This document shows, piece by piece, positions 24,278 to 33,094 of a stretch of 64,000 bases of DNA. The notes under the pieces are model-generated. The model was not told the DNA's origin, did no database searches, and saw nothing but the letters and a program-made list of their open reading frames with translations. How positions within the stretch are numbered: position 1 is the stretch's first letter; every line of letters starts with the position of its first letter. This stretch comes from Billgrantia tianxiuensis (GTDB lineage: Bacteria; Pseudomonadota; Gammaproteobacteria; Pseudomonadales; Halomonadaceae). A program made the position numbers and the translations under genes. The stretch covers positions 4,030,001 through 4,094,000 of the forward strand of contig NZ_CP035042.1 in NCBI RefSeq assembly GCF_009834345.1, read 5' to 3'.

Positions 24278-24356
24278 TTCTCTTCTCCTGCTGTTTTTGC
24301 TTGTTGTGGGAAGAAACGCGGTGCTCTTTCGTCGTGCCGGGTTCACCTCCTGGGTG

Positions 24357-25679
24357 TCAGTAGCCGCGATAGAGCTGCGGCAGCCACAGCGCCAGTTGCG
24401 GGAAGATCGTGATCAGCGCCAACCCGATCAGCATGATGCCGACGAAGGGCCAGACACTGCGGTAGATGTCGCCCAGCGACACCTCCGGCGGCGCCATGGC
24501 GCGCATCAGGAACAGGTTGTAGCCGAACGGCGGAGTCATGTAGGCGATCTGCACAGTGATGGTGTAGAGCACGCCATACCAGATCGGGTCGAAGCCGAGA
24601 CTGATCACCAACGGCACGTAGAGCGGCGCGACGATCACCAGCATGGCAGTGTCGTCGAGGAACATGCCGAGCAGGATGTAGGAGAGCTGCATCATCACGA
24701 GTATTTGCCATGGGCTCATGCCGATGCGGTCGAGGAACACGTTCTCGATGGCGCGCACCGCACCCAGGCCGTCGAACACCGCGCCGAAACAGAGGGCGGC
24801 GAGGATGATCCACATGAACATGCAGCTGATGCCAAGCGTCTTGTGCACGGTGCTCTCGATCACCTTCCAGGTCAGGCGCCGCTTGATCAGCGCGGCCAGG
24901 GTGGCGGCCACGGCGCCGACCGCCGAACTCTCCACCAGGCTGGTCACGCCCATCAGGAACAGCCCGGTCATGAAGAAGAAGATCATCAGCGGCAACAGGC
25001 CGGCGCGCAGCAGCTTGAGCTTCTCGGCCAGACTCATCTGGCGCTCCTCGGCGGGCAGCGCCGGCCCCAGATGCGGCTGCAGGCGGCAGCGGATGACGAT
25101 GTAAATCACGAACAGCCCGGCAAGGATCAGCCCCGGGATGGCTCCCGCCAGCCACAGCTGGCTGACCGGCTGGCGCGCGATCATGCCGTAGAGCACCAGC
25201 ACCACGCTGGGCGGCACCAGGATGCCCAGTGAGCTGCCCGCCTGGATCACGCCGGTGACCATGATCTTGTCGTAGCCGCGGCGCAACAGTTCCGGCAGGG
25301 CGATGGTCGCGCCGATGGCCATGCCCGCCACGCTCAGCCCGTTCATCGCCGAGACCACCACCATCAGGCCGATGGTGCCCACCGCCAGGCCGCCCCTGAG
25401 CGAGCCCATCCAGACGTGGAACATCTCGTAGAGTTCGCTGGCGATGCCCGACTCGGAGAGCATGTAGCCCATGTAGATGAACAGTGGCAGGGTCAGCAGC
25501 GGGTACCAGTTCATCAGTTGGATGGCGGCGCTGAACGGCATCTCCACCCCACCCTGCCCCCACAGCAGCAGCGCCGAGGCGGCGCCGACGAAGCCGATCA
25601 CGCCGAACACCCGCTGCCCGGTGAGCAGCAGCAGCATCATGGCCGAGAACATCAGCAGGGCGATCATCTCGTAGCTCAT
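24357..25679 (-). CDS. TRAP transporter large permease (DctM family)
   Basis: A 440-residue membrane protein with about 12 hydrophobic segments. Family blocks include LPLFIYMGYMLSESGIA, GIATIALPELLRRGYD-like GATIALPELL, GILVPPSVVLVLYG and the terminal MTPPFGYNLFLMR. It is the sodium-driven transport subunit of the TRAP system. The start at 25679 overlaps the stop of the small permease gene by four bases (ATGA), the usual coupling; the long open frame continues further upstream but only as a shadow of the DctQ gene. Confidence 0.92.
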   Translation of the reverse strand: MSYEMIALLMFSAMMLLLLTGQRVFGVIGFVGAASALLLWGQGGVEMPFSAAIQLMNWYPLLTLPLFIYMGYMLSESGIASELYEMFHVWMGSLRGGLAVGTIGLMVVVSAMNGLSVAGMAIGATIALPELLRRGYDKIMVTGVIQAGSSLGILVPPSVVLVLYGMIARQPVSQLWLAGAIPGLILAGLFVIYIVIRCRLQPHLGPALPAEERQMSLAEKLKLLRAGLLPLMIFFFMTGLFLMGVTSLVESSAVGAVAATLAALIKRRLTWKVIESTVHKTLGISCMFMWIILAALCFGAVFDGLGAVRAIENVFLDRIGMSPWQILVMMQLSYILLGMFLDDTAMLVIVAPLYVPLVISLGFDPIWYGVLYTITVQIAYMTPPFGYNLFLMRAMAPPEVSLGDIYRSVWPFVGIMLIGLALITIFPQLALWLPQLYRGY

Positions 25680-26224
25680 TCGCCCGCCCCCCGCTCCACG
25701 GAGGCATCCGCCCGGTCCAGGGAGACGCCGCGCGCCCGGGCAATGTCCTTGAACAGGGTCGACACGCTCTGCAGCAGCATGAGGAACACGCCGAAGGTCA
25801 TGACGATCTTGATCGGCGCCAGCCGCGGTGCCCAGGAGGTGTAGCTCTTCTCGCCGTAGCGCAGCGCGTACTCGGTGCTGGAGATACCGCCAGCCAGCAG
25901 CGCGCCGAGGAAGACGATCAGCAGCAGGATGGTAAGGGCATCGACCCAGGCGCGGGTGCGGTCGGACCAGCGCGAGTAGAACAGGTCCATGCGCACATGG
26001 GCGCCCATCTGCATGGCGTAGGCACCGCCCAGCAGGTAGTAGGCGGCCAACATGAACTGCGAGACCTCGATGCTCCAGATCAGAGGAGCGTTGAAGGCGG
26101 TACGCGACACCGAGGCATAGAGCAGCACGCCGATCATGACGAAGATCATGAACATGACGATGCGCCCCACCACCCGGTTGAATGCATCCACCCAGCGAAC
26201 GTAGAGCGTTATTATTCTTGGCAT
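25676..26224 (-). CDS. TRAP transporter small permease (DctQ family)
   Basis: A 182-residue protein with four membrane spans. The N-terminus VRWVDAFNRVVGRIVMFM leads into the first span; QFMLAAYYLLGGAYAMQMGAHVRMDLFY is the characteristic family block. It completes the TRAP transporter with DctM (four-base overlap) and DctP. First gene of the presumed catabolic operon; the 195-base gap back to the LysR stop at 26420 should hold the operon promoter, in which nothing sharper than an AT-rich patch at about 26205-26300 was seen. Confidence 0.9.
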   Translation of the reverse strand: MPRIITLYVRWVDAFNRVVGRIVMFMIFVMIGVLLYASVSRTAFNAPLIWSIEVSQFMLAAYYLLGGAYAMQMGAHVRMDLFYSRWSDRTRAWVDALTILLLIVFLGALLAGGISSTEYALRYGEKSYTSWAPRLAPIKIVMTFGVFLMLLQSVSTLFKDIARARGVSLDRADASVERGAGE

Positions 26225-26419
26225 CGTTCGGCCGACCTTGAGGGTTGCCTTGAGTTTCGTTCAAGTCTTTGGACGAAATCGTGCGGTGCGCAACGAGCAT
26301 CGGTTATAGCGACGCCCGGGGTATCGATGAAATCGATAGTGCCTCGCGACAGGGCGCACACACCCCACCGCGCCCCCCATCGGGGCACGGCAGCACTCAG
26401 GAAGGGAACAGGGGAACGC

Positions 26420-27379
26420 TCACCCTTGGGTCACGACTTCAGCAAAGAGCCAGGGCAGCTCCCGCTCCAACTGGGTGCGGAAACGCTGCTCCAGCAGCCG
26501 GCGGCCATCGCGGGCCAGCAGTGCAGGCAATTCCCCCAGCTCATCGCGCCGGGCCACCAGCGTCAGTTCCCGTACCAGCGGCGCCAGCGGCAGTGGCGCA
26601 ACCGTGACCTGAAGCGCGTCGAGGCCGGCCTGGTAGAGGCACAGCGGCGTGGTGATGGTCCAGCCCGCACCGGCGCTGACCAGGCGCAGCACGGCAAAGG
26701 TATTGTCGAGATGCAGCCGGGCCGGCAGTTCGAGCTGGTTGAGGCGCAGGTGGCGCTCGATGGCCTGGCCGATCAGCGACTGCGGCGTATAGCGCACGAA
26801 ATCCAGATGTCGCGCCAGCCAGCGCAGGTTGTCCAGCGGGCCGTCCCAGGAGAGCGGCACCACCAGCACGAAGGGCTCGCGCAGCAGGGCATGACGCTCC
26901 AGGCCGTCGTAGTTCTCGAGCCGGTCATCGGAAATGATGATATCCACGTGACGGGTCAGCAGGGAGTGGCCATGCATGTGCGACAGCCCCGTGGTCAGGG
27001 TATAGTCGCGGGTGTAGCGTCGGATCAGTTCGATCAGCGGCTGCCCCACCGCCGTTGCCAGCGAGTCGACCAGCGCCAGGCGCACCTGGTGGAGCTGGCC
27101 GAAGCCGCCGCTGACCAGCTCGCGGCGGGTGCTGCGCGCGTCGTCGAGCAGGCGCCGGGCGCGGTCGTAGAAGAAGCGTCCCGCGCTGGTCGGTTCGAGT
27201 GGACGGGAGTGGCGCTTGAACAGCGTCACGCCCATGCTCTCCTCCAGGTTGGCCAGGCTCTGCGACACCGAAGACTGTTTCAGCCCCAGCCGCCTGGCCG
27301 CCGCGCTCTGGCTGCCCTGTTCCAGGGTTTCGACGAAGATTTCCATGCTGCGAAGATCGAAACCGAAGCCGCTGCGCAT
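26420..27379 (-). CDS. LysR-family regulator upstream of the TRAP/ligase cluster
   Basis: A 319-residue LTTR: winged helix FVETLEQGSQSAAARRLGL, KQSSVSQSLANLE at residues 14-50, then an effector domain (about 100-300). It lies immediately upstream of the TRAP operon on the same strand with a 195-base gap and is the likely regulator of the cluster. LTTRs are more often divergent from their target, so control of the cluster is inference. It is divergent from the TraX-like gene on the other side (93 bases). Confidence 0.85.
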   Translation of the reverse strand: MRSGFGFDLRSMEIFVETLEQGSQSAAARRLGLKQSSVSQSLANLEESMGVTLFKRHSRPLEPTSAGRFFYDRARRLLDDARSTRRELVSGGFGQLHQVRLALVDSLATAVGQPLIELIRRYTRDYTLTTGLSHMHGHSLLTRHVDIIISDDRLENYDGLERHALLREPFVLVVPLSWDGPLDNLRWLARHLDFVRYTPQSLIGQAIERHLRLNQLELPARLHLDNTFAVLRLVSAGAGWTITTPLCLYQAGLDALQVTVAPLPLAPLVRELTLVARRDELGELPALLARDGRRLLEQRFRTQLERELPWLFAEVVTQG

Positions 27380-27472
27380 GCGCGTATCCTCGCTCTACTA
27401 TGCCGGGCGCTGGAACTCTCTTTGCAGCGCACCGGTCACAAACGTTGTCGTCATCACTACAGGGAGGTCCCG

Positions 27473-28273
27473 ATGACCGCACAGGCCGCCGCCCGGCCGC
27501 TGCCCGCTCGCCCCGTTTCCACCTGGACCGGCTGGGGCCAATGGCTGGCGCTCGCCACCATGACCATCGATCATCTAACCCGTTACGTGGCGCCCAGCGG
27601 CTGGGAACTCGGCTGGGCCGGTTCTTCGCTGGGCCGTATCGCCTTCCCCCTGTTCGCCGCCATGGTCGCCTGGCATGGCCTGTTCAATACGCGCAACCCG
27701 TTGCGCTACGCCCGACGCATCCTGATCATCGGCCTTGCCGCACAGCTCCCCTACATGCTGATGCCGCGGGCTTCCGATGCCTTCATTCTCAATGTCTGCT
27801 TTACCCTGGCGCTGGGTCTGGCCTGGGGCGCCTGGCTGCGCGAGCTGCTCGCCCGGCACCGCAGCGGCAGCCTGGGCAGTGCCTGGCTGGGGGCTGCGCT
27901 AGTCGCCACGCTGGCAGTCTGGTACCTGCTCGGCGAGTGGGTCGAATACGGCCATCGCGGGCTGCTGCTGGTGCCCTTGTTCATGCTTGCCATGCACCAC
28001 CTGCACGATGCGGGAGAGACGCTTGCCGAGCGTCTCGGCGCCGTGACCATGGCCGCTCCGCTGCTGATCGTGGCGGGGCTGATGAACAGCTCCGACATGG
28101 CCAAGTCGTTCACCGTTGCCACCTGCCTGGCGGTGCTGTGGCTGGCCGCCGGCGCCCATCGCCTGACACCCGGGGTGCCGGCCGCCATGCCCCGCCGGCT
28201 GTGGCTGGCGTGGTATCCCGGCCACTTCGCCCTAATCGCCCTGTGGCTATGGGCAAGCGGCGGGCTAGGCTGA
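27473..28273 (+). CDS. TraX-family membrane protein
   Basis: A 266-residue integral membrane protein. The TraX hallmark is near the N-terminus: LALATMTIDHLTRYV, then GRIAFPLFAAMVAWHG and NPLRYARRILIIGLAAQLPYM, followed by about seven more hydrophobic spans. In F plasmids TraX acetylates pilin, but chromosomal homologues occur without transfer genes and are thought to be acyl- or acetyltransferases; none of the conjugation genes is present here. The ATG at 27473 has GGGAGG seven bases before it. Three bases separate its stop from the convergent GGDEF-EAL gene. Confidence 0.85.
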   Translation: MTAQAAARPLPARPVSTWTGWGQWLALATMTIDHLTRYVAPSGWELGWAGSSLGRIAFPLFAAMVAWHGLFNTRNPLRYARRILIIGLAAQLPYMLMPRASDAFILNVCFTLALGLAWGAWLRELLARHRSGSLGSAWLGAALVATLAVWYLLGEWVEYGHRGLLLVPLFMLAMHHLHDAGETLAERLGAVTMAAPLLIVAGLMNSSDMAKSFTVATCLAVLWLAAGAHRLTPGVPAAMPRRLWLAWYPGHFALIALWLWASGGLG

Positions 28274-28276
28274 GCA

Positions 28277-30628
28277 TCAGTCGCGCGGCTGGTCGGCCTC
28301 CACTTCCCTGCCGGCCAGCAGCGCCTCGAATGCCTCGGCCGGCATGGGCCGGTGAAAATAATAACCTTGAAACAGCCGGCAGCCTCGCGCCAACAGAAAT
28401 TCGTGCTGGGCGCGGTTCTCCACGCCTTCCGCAACCACGTCGATGCCAAGATGCTGGGCCATGGCCAGGATCGTTTCGGCAATAGCGGCATCGCTGCCGT
28501 CGGTATCGAGGTTACTGACGAAGCTACGGTCGATCTTGAGTTCATCCAGTGGCAGGGACTTGAGATACGCCAGCGACGAGAAGCCGGTGCCGAAGTCGTC
28601 CAGGGCCAACTGCACGCCCAACCGCTTGAGGGCCTGCATGCGCTCGGCGGCGTCTTGCAGCCCGTCGATCATGATGCTCTCGGTGAATTCCACGATCAGT
28701 CGCGACGGCTCGATGCCATGGGTGCCGGTGACCCAGGTGAGCCCCTCGACGAAGCCCGGCTGGGTGAAGTGACGCACACTGATATTGACCGACAGCCGCG
28801 GCAGGGTCTCGGCCGGCAGCCGTGACAGCAGTTCGCAGCAACGGTCGAGCATCCAGGTCTCGAGCTCGACGATCAGGTCGCTCTCCTCGGCGATGGCGAT
28901 GAACACTTCGGGCGAGACCCAGCCATGCCGGGGATGCTGCCAGCGCATCAACGCTTCCCCGCCCACCACCCGGCCACGTTCGTCGAGCTGGGGTTGGAAG
29001 GCTATACTCAGTTGATCCTCCGCCAGGGCCCGGCGCAGCGCCTGCTCCATCTCCAGGCGCCAGCTCATCTGGGTCTGCATGGAGGGCTCGTAGCCGCAGA
29101 TCTGCGCACGCCCCTTCAGCTTGGCCTGGTACATGGCGGTATCGGCATGGCGCAGCACGTCGCCCACGTCCTCGTCGGCCAGCGGGAACAGGGTGTAACC
29201 GATGCTCGGCGTCACGCTGATACGCTGGCCGCCCAGGTCGTAGGCCCGGCGCAGCGTCGTGAGCAGCCGTTCGGCACGGTGTTCGGCACGCTGGATCTCG
29301 GCCTCGCGGTCGGAGCTCAAGGCCGGCATCATGACGACGAACTCGTCGCCACTGAGGCGCGCTGCCATGGCGTCCTGATCGATGCTCAGCAATAGGCGCT
29401 TGCTGACCTGGCGCAGCAGCTCGTCACCCACCGCATGCCCCAGGGTATCGTTGATGATCTTGAAGCGATCCAGGTCGAGGAACATCACCAGCCCGACACG
29501 GCCATCGTCACGGCGGTCGCGAATGGTCGACGCCAGTGTCTCGATCAGCAGGCGCCGGTTGGGCAGGTCGGTGAGCGGATCGTAGTAGGCCTGGCGATGT
29601 ATCGTCTCCTCCGCCAGCTTGCGCTCGGTGAAGTCCTCGATGACCGCGACACCGCCCACCACTTCGCCCGACTCGTTGCGCAGAGCGCTGTAGAAGGCAC
29701 GCAGCGGCGTCTGCTTGCCGCTGACCACGGTGCGGTAGGTGCCCTCGAAGTAGCCGGTGCCACTCTCCAGGGCATCGCGTATCGCCCCGGTCACGCGCTC
29801 GTCGCTCAACTGGGTCAGCAGGTTCATGCCCAGCAGACGCTTACGGGAGGTGCCGAGGATGTCGAGGCACATTTCGTTGCAGTCGACCACCCGGCCTTCG
29901 CGGTCGAAGTGCATCACGCCCAGCGGCGTATGGCGGAAGATCGCACGGTAGCGCGCTTCGCTGACCCGCAGTTGCCGCTCGCGGGACGAAACGACCAGGC
30001 GCAGGGAGATATTGTCGGTAATGGTGCGATACAGCCGCCGGTTGATCGTCAGTACCAGCCCCAAGAACAGCATGACCATGGCGGCCAGCAGCAGAGAGAG
30101 GGAGGTGCCCTGCAGCAGAAGTTGGACCAATAGCGGCAGCATGGTGGGCAGGACGAACAGCGGGGCCATCCACATGACAGAGGAGAGTGTGGTCACCCCG
30201 CCAGCGGCAATACCGGTCAGCACGATCGCCAATGCCGCGAGCTGACCGTGGTGTTCCATGGTGAACATCGAGGCGCCGGCCACCCCCCAGAGCAGGCCGG
30301 CCATGACCGCTCCCCAGGCGAAACGCTGGAGCCAGCGCCGTCTCTGGCGCTGCCTGGCGGGCTGACGGTGATAGTACCAGGCGAGCCACAGGCGACCGCT
30401 CGACACGGCGATCAACGCACCGAGCCAGCCCAACAGATAATTCGATGGCATGATCGTCCACATGGCGCCTACCAGCAGGCAAGCCGCCAGGACACTGGCC
30501 AGTATCGGCTGCCATAGCCGCTCATAGAGCAGGCGCACCTGTTCATGGGCCAGCTGGCGACGGTAGGAAACGTCCAAGAGCGGTGCCGCGTCGTGCTCGC
30601 GTTGCTCATCCTGAAGCGGGAAGGACAT
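28277..30628 (-). CDS. Membrane-bound PAS-GGDEF-EAL c-di-GMP protein
   Basis: A 783-residue bifunctional-type protein. N-terminal membrane region of about five or six spans (residues 40-200), a PAS domain (about 235-340; YRAIFRHTPLGVMHFD), GGDEF domain (about 355-515) with active-site SGDEF and no RxxD inhibitory site in the usual place, then EAL (about 525-770) with EALMRW, LALDDFGTGFSSL and AEGVEN all intact. The EAL domain therefore looks catalytically competent as a phosphodiesterase; the cyclase may also be active without product inhibition. The PAS domain suggests redox, light or ligand sensing. It is a monocistronic gene convergent with the TraX-like gene. Confidence 0.92.
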   Translation of the reverse strand: MSFPLQDEQREHDAAPLLDVSYRRQLAHEQVRLLYERLWQPILASVLAACLLVGAMWTIMPSNYLLGWLGALIAVSSGRLWLAWYYHRQPARQRQRRRWLQRFAWGAVMAGLLWGVAGASMFTMEHHGQLAALAIVLTGIAAGGVTTLSSVMWMAPLFVLPTMLPLLVQLLLQGTSLSLLLAAMVMLFLGLVLTINRRLYRTITDNISLRLVVSSRERQLRVSEARYRAIFRHTPLGVMHFDREGRVVDCNEMCLDILGTSRKRLLGMNLLTQLSDERVTGAIRDALESGTGYFEGTYRTVVSGKQTPLRAFYSALRNESGEVVGGVAVIEDFTERKLAEETIHRQAYYDPLTDLPNRRLLIETLASTIRDRRDDGRVGLVMFLDLDRFKIINDTLGHAVGDELLRQVSKRLLLSIDQDAMAARLSGDEFVVMMPALSSDREAEIQRAEHRAERLLTTLRRAYDLGGQRISVTPSIGYTLFPLADEDVGDVLRHADTAMYQAKLKGRAQICGYEPSMQTQMSWRLEMEQALRRALAEDQLSIAFQPQLDERGRVVGGEALMRWQHPRHGWVSPEVFIAIAEESDLIVELETWMLDRCCELLSRLPAETLPRLSVNISVRHFTQPGFVEGLTWVTGTHGIEPSRLIVEFTESIMIDGLQDAAERMQALKRLGVQLALDDFGTGFSSLAYLKSLPLDELKIDRSFVSNLDTDGSDAAIAETILAMAQHLGIDVVAEGVENRAQHEFLLARGCRLFQGYYFHRPMPAEAFEALLAGREVEADQPRD

Positions 30629-30767
30629 GCGGAGGGGTCCGAGTCTGTTATTGTTCGCAGCCCTATCTTTACTTGATCGCGCCGAATTTGGCGAGGCTGT
30701 GCCCTCAACGCAATTCGGCTTCCCCCGTGTGCCAATCGCCGAACCCTCCCGCGTGGCTCCGCGAAGC

Positions 30768-30838
30768 GCCTATATCCAGAAGTGCCTATAGCCAGAGAAA
30801 CAACTACAGCCAGAGAAATAAAATAACTACGGCCAGGA
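30768..30838. repeat. Four imperfect repeats around the stop codon of the cytochrome b5/FMN gene
   Basis: Read on the minus strand, the coding end CCTGGCCGTAG recurs three more times as TCTGGCTGTAG, TCTGGCTATAG and TCTGGATATAG, spaced by 7 to 12 AT-rich bases. Each copy carries the terminal TAG stop codon. The array lies in the 198-base gap before the GGDEF-EAL promoter and looks like a small tandem duplication of the 3' end of the gene. Confidence 0.6.
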
Positions 30839-31648
30839 ATAGACGCCACGATTCAAGGCATCGCGGATGGCCGAGATCACCTTGCCTCCCCGCAAGGTCG
30901 CCCCGCTGAAGCCATCGATGTCGTCGACCACTCGCTCGGGCTCATAGAGCGCAAAGATCCGCGTAACGGGCTCCCCCTCGAGGCGCTCGGCAATCTGTCG
31001 GTGCTGCAGCAAGACCGCATACCCCTCGTCGCCCTCTTCCAAGGCCAGATAATCGACGCCGCGGTAGGCCAGGTGGCGATACTCCAGCGCGTGGATGCGC
31101 CCATCACGCAAGTCGAAGGTGACATTGATCTGGATACTGCCACGGTCGGTAAAGACGCCCCGATAGTGGCCGTCCAAGGGCAAGCCCAGCAGGGCACGAG
31201 CGAGCCGTTCGTCCACGCTGGGCTCTCGCTCCTGCGCCTCGGTGCTGTCAGCGACTGATTCCACGACCACGGCCTCCCACGGCGCGGCATCGCTCCTTTC
31301 CAGTCGTCCGATCAGGTAGCGTTCGAGGCGGTCCTGTGCACGAGGGCTGTGCGGCACGCCGGGGCGCTTGTTGTCCCACCCTTCGCTGGCCTCCTTGCCG
31401 CACCACTCGCGGATGACAGCCTCGTCGGTGGGATGGTCGGGCACATAGCGGGTGATGTCATAGACCCGTCCATGAATGGCCTTCCAGCAGCTCTCGGCCG
31501 AATCGTGCTCAGCCAGCTCGTCCAGGGTGATGAGGGGCAGCTCATCCGCGTCGCGCTCCTCCCCGGCGAGGCTCAAGGCATTCACGGCTAGCAGGCTCAG
31601 CACACTGGAAACGAAGGCGACGAAGGCGGTATAGGCGATCTTGTTCAT
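30827..31648 (-). CDS. Cytochrome b5-like plus FMN-binding domain protein
   Basis: A 273-residue exported protein. A signal anchor is at residues 1-25, then a cytochrome b5-type domain (about 35-115) with SCWKAIHGRVYDITRYVPDHP as heme-binding segment, and a C-terminal FMN_bind domain (about 160-270) carrying SGATLRGG, the Thr to which FMN is linked by a phosphoester in NqrC/RnfG/NosR-type proteins. It would be a periplasmic heme/flavin electron carrier. Its start overlaps the stop of the flavocytochrome gene by four bases (ATGA), showing translational coupling, so the two probably pass electrons across the inner membrane. The first 32 residues of the longer open frame are not used because the signal sequence starts at 31648. 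Confidence 0.82.
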   Translation of the reverse strand: MNKIAYTAFVAFVSSVLSLLAVNALSLAGEERDADELPLITLDELAEHDSAESCWKAIHGRVYDITRYVPDHPTDEAVIREWCGKEASEGWDNKRPGVPHSPRAQDRLERYLIGRLERSDAAPWEAVVVESVADSTEAQEREPSVDERLARALLGLPLDGHYRGVFTDRGSIQINVTFDLRDGRIHALEYRHLAYRGVDYLALEEGDEGYAVLLQHRQIAERLEGEPVTRIFALYEPERVVDDIDGFSGATLRGGKVISAIRDALNRGVYSWP

Positions 31649-32942
31649 AGGAAATCGAAGACCTCGCTGTGAATGCGTGAGGCAGGGATCCCTTGACCGA
31701 TCAGCAGCTGTCGGACATGAGCGTTCATGCCCGGCGGGCCGCATAGGTAGATCTCGCGCTCGGTGAAATCGGGGCAGTGCTCGCGCAGGAATGCCTCATC
31801 GAGAAACCCATGGTCGCGATAGCAATGAAGCGTGAAAGTGAAGGCGTCATTCGCCTCGGCAATTTGGCCAAGCTCGTCCATGTAATAGGCGCGACTGCAA
31901 TCCTTGGCCAGATAGAGCAGCTGTATCCGGCCCTCAGCCGGGCCGTCCGGCGTCAGGTTGCGAGCCGCGCCGACGAAAGGCGTGATCCCGATGCCGCCAC
32001 CCACCCAGAGCATGTCTCGCTGCGGGAAGCGACGGCCGAAGAAGTCACCGTAGGGTCCCTCGACCAATACCCGGGTGCCTGGGGTGACCGTCTGCAGGGC
32101 GTGGCTGGCATCGCCAAGCTCCTTGATGCCGATACGCAGGCATTCATCCGATGGTGCCGAGGCGATGGTATAGGGGTGCTCCTCGCCACGACCGGCGGCA
32201 AGCGTCTCGTCGAGCGGTGTCAGATAGATGAACTGACCCACTCCATGGCTGATGCCTTCCCCCTCCGGGCGCAGCTTCAGTTCCACCACACCGCGCGCCA
32301 GCGGCACCACCTGCTCGATCCGATAAGGTTGCCGCCGCTGCGGCGCCCCCCCTTGCGCCAGGCGATGGCCCCGAGCCCGACGATGCCTAGCAGCCACCAG
32401 GGCCAGCGCTCGCCGGCCAGCGGCAGCGCATGGCCTAGCCCCAGCACCAGCGCCGCCACCGAGACCAAGTGCAGCCGCTTCCAACGCTGATACTCGAGAC
32501 GGCCGAAGAAACCAAAGGTGGGCGCCAGGAAGATCACCATGGCCAGCCAGGCGAGCCAGCCAAGCCAGATGACCCACTCGCCAGCGGGAGGGAACAGGGT
32601 GAGAACAGCGGCGTTCAGGGATAGGGGAATGCCGGCAAACCCAAGTGCCAACGCATGCAGCATGACCAGGATGAAGGCCCAGAACCCCAGCCAGTGATGC
32701 ACTCGCCACAGCCGGGTCAGGCCACCGAAGGGCCGGTCGAAGCCCGGCACGCGCAGGCTTACCGCCGCCGCGAGCAGCATCATGGCAAAGCCCAGGATTC
32801 CGGCGGTACGGCCGAACCAATCCAACCAGGCAATGGCGCCCCCGGCACCCGGCCAGCCCAGCCGCGGCAGTGCCACCGCCAACGGCACTAGCAGGGCTGC
32901 TATCAGAGCGACATCGCCCGGCTTCGGATAGCGCCGCATCAT
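31645..32942 (-). pseudogene. Ferric reductase-like transmembrane / FAD-NAD(P)H reductase, frameshifted
   Basis: A flavocytochrome of the ferric-reductase/ferredoxin-NADP reductase type. N-terminal six-span domain (residues 1-200) with heme histidines in RVHHWLGFW, MLHALAL and RLHLVSV; C-terminal FAD domain (HPYTIASAP) and NAD domain (GGGIGITPFVG, YLCGPPGMNAHV). The frame breaks in CCCCCCC at 32346-32352; one more C (G on the coding strand) joins WRKGG to APQRRQPYR and gives 432 residues. Membrane cytochromes of this type move electrons from NAD(P)H outward to metals or heme proteins. The cytochrome b5/FMN gene overlaps its end. Probably a homopolymer error. Confidence 0.85.
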
Positions 32943-33094
32943 CCCTCCCCCCTCGTCCCTCGCCTGCTACTCATTGTTGCGGATTGGCTGGCACTTTCAA
33001 TCGATGAGGCAGATTGCCGCTCTTTTCTTGACCTGGGTCAGCTCATCCAATTGTACGTCGACCACACTGATACTCAGTAAGATTCCTCTAACAA

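Noticed and set aside
25680..26300. N-terminal extension of the DctM reading frame
   Set aside because: The region is the DctQ gene in another frame; the DctM start at 25679 gives the four-base overlap typical of the family.
27473..28273. TraX-like gene as evidence for a conjugative element
   Set aside because: No relaxase, pilus or coupling gene lies nearby; chromosomal TraX homologues are common.
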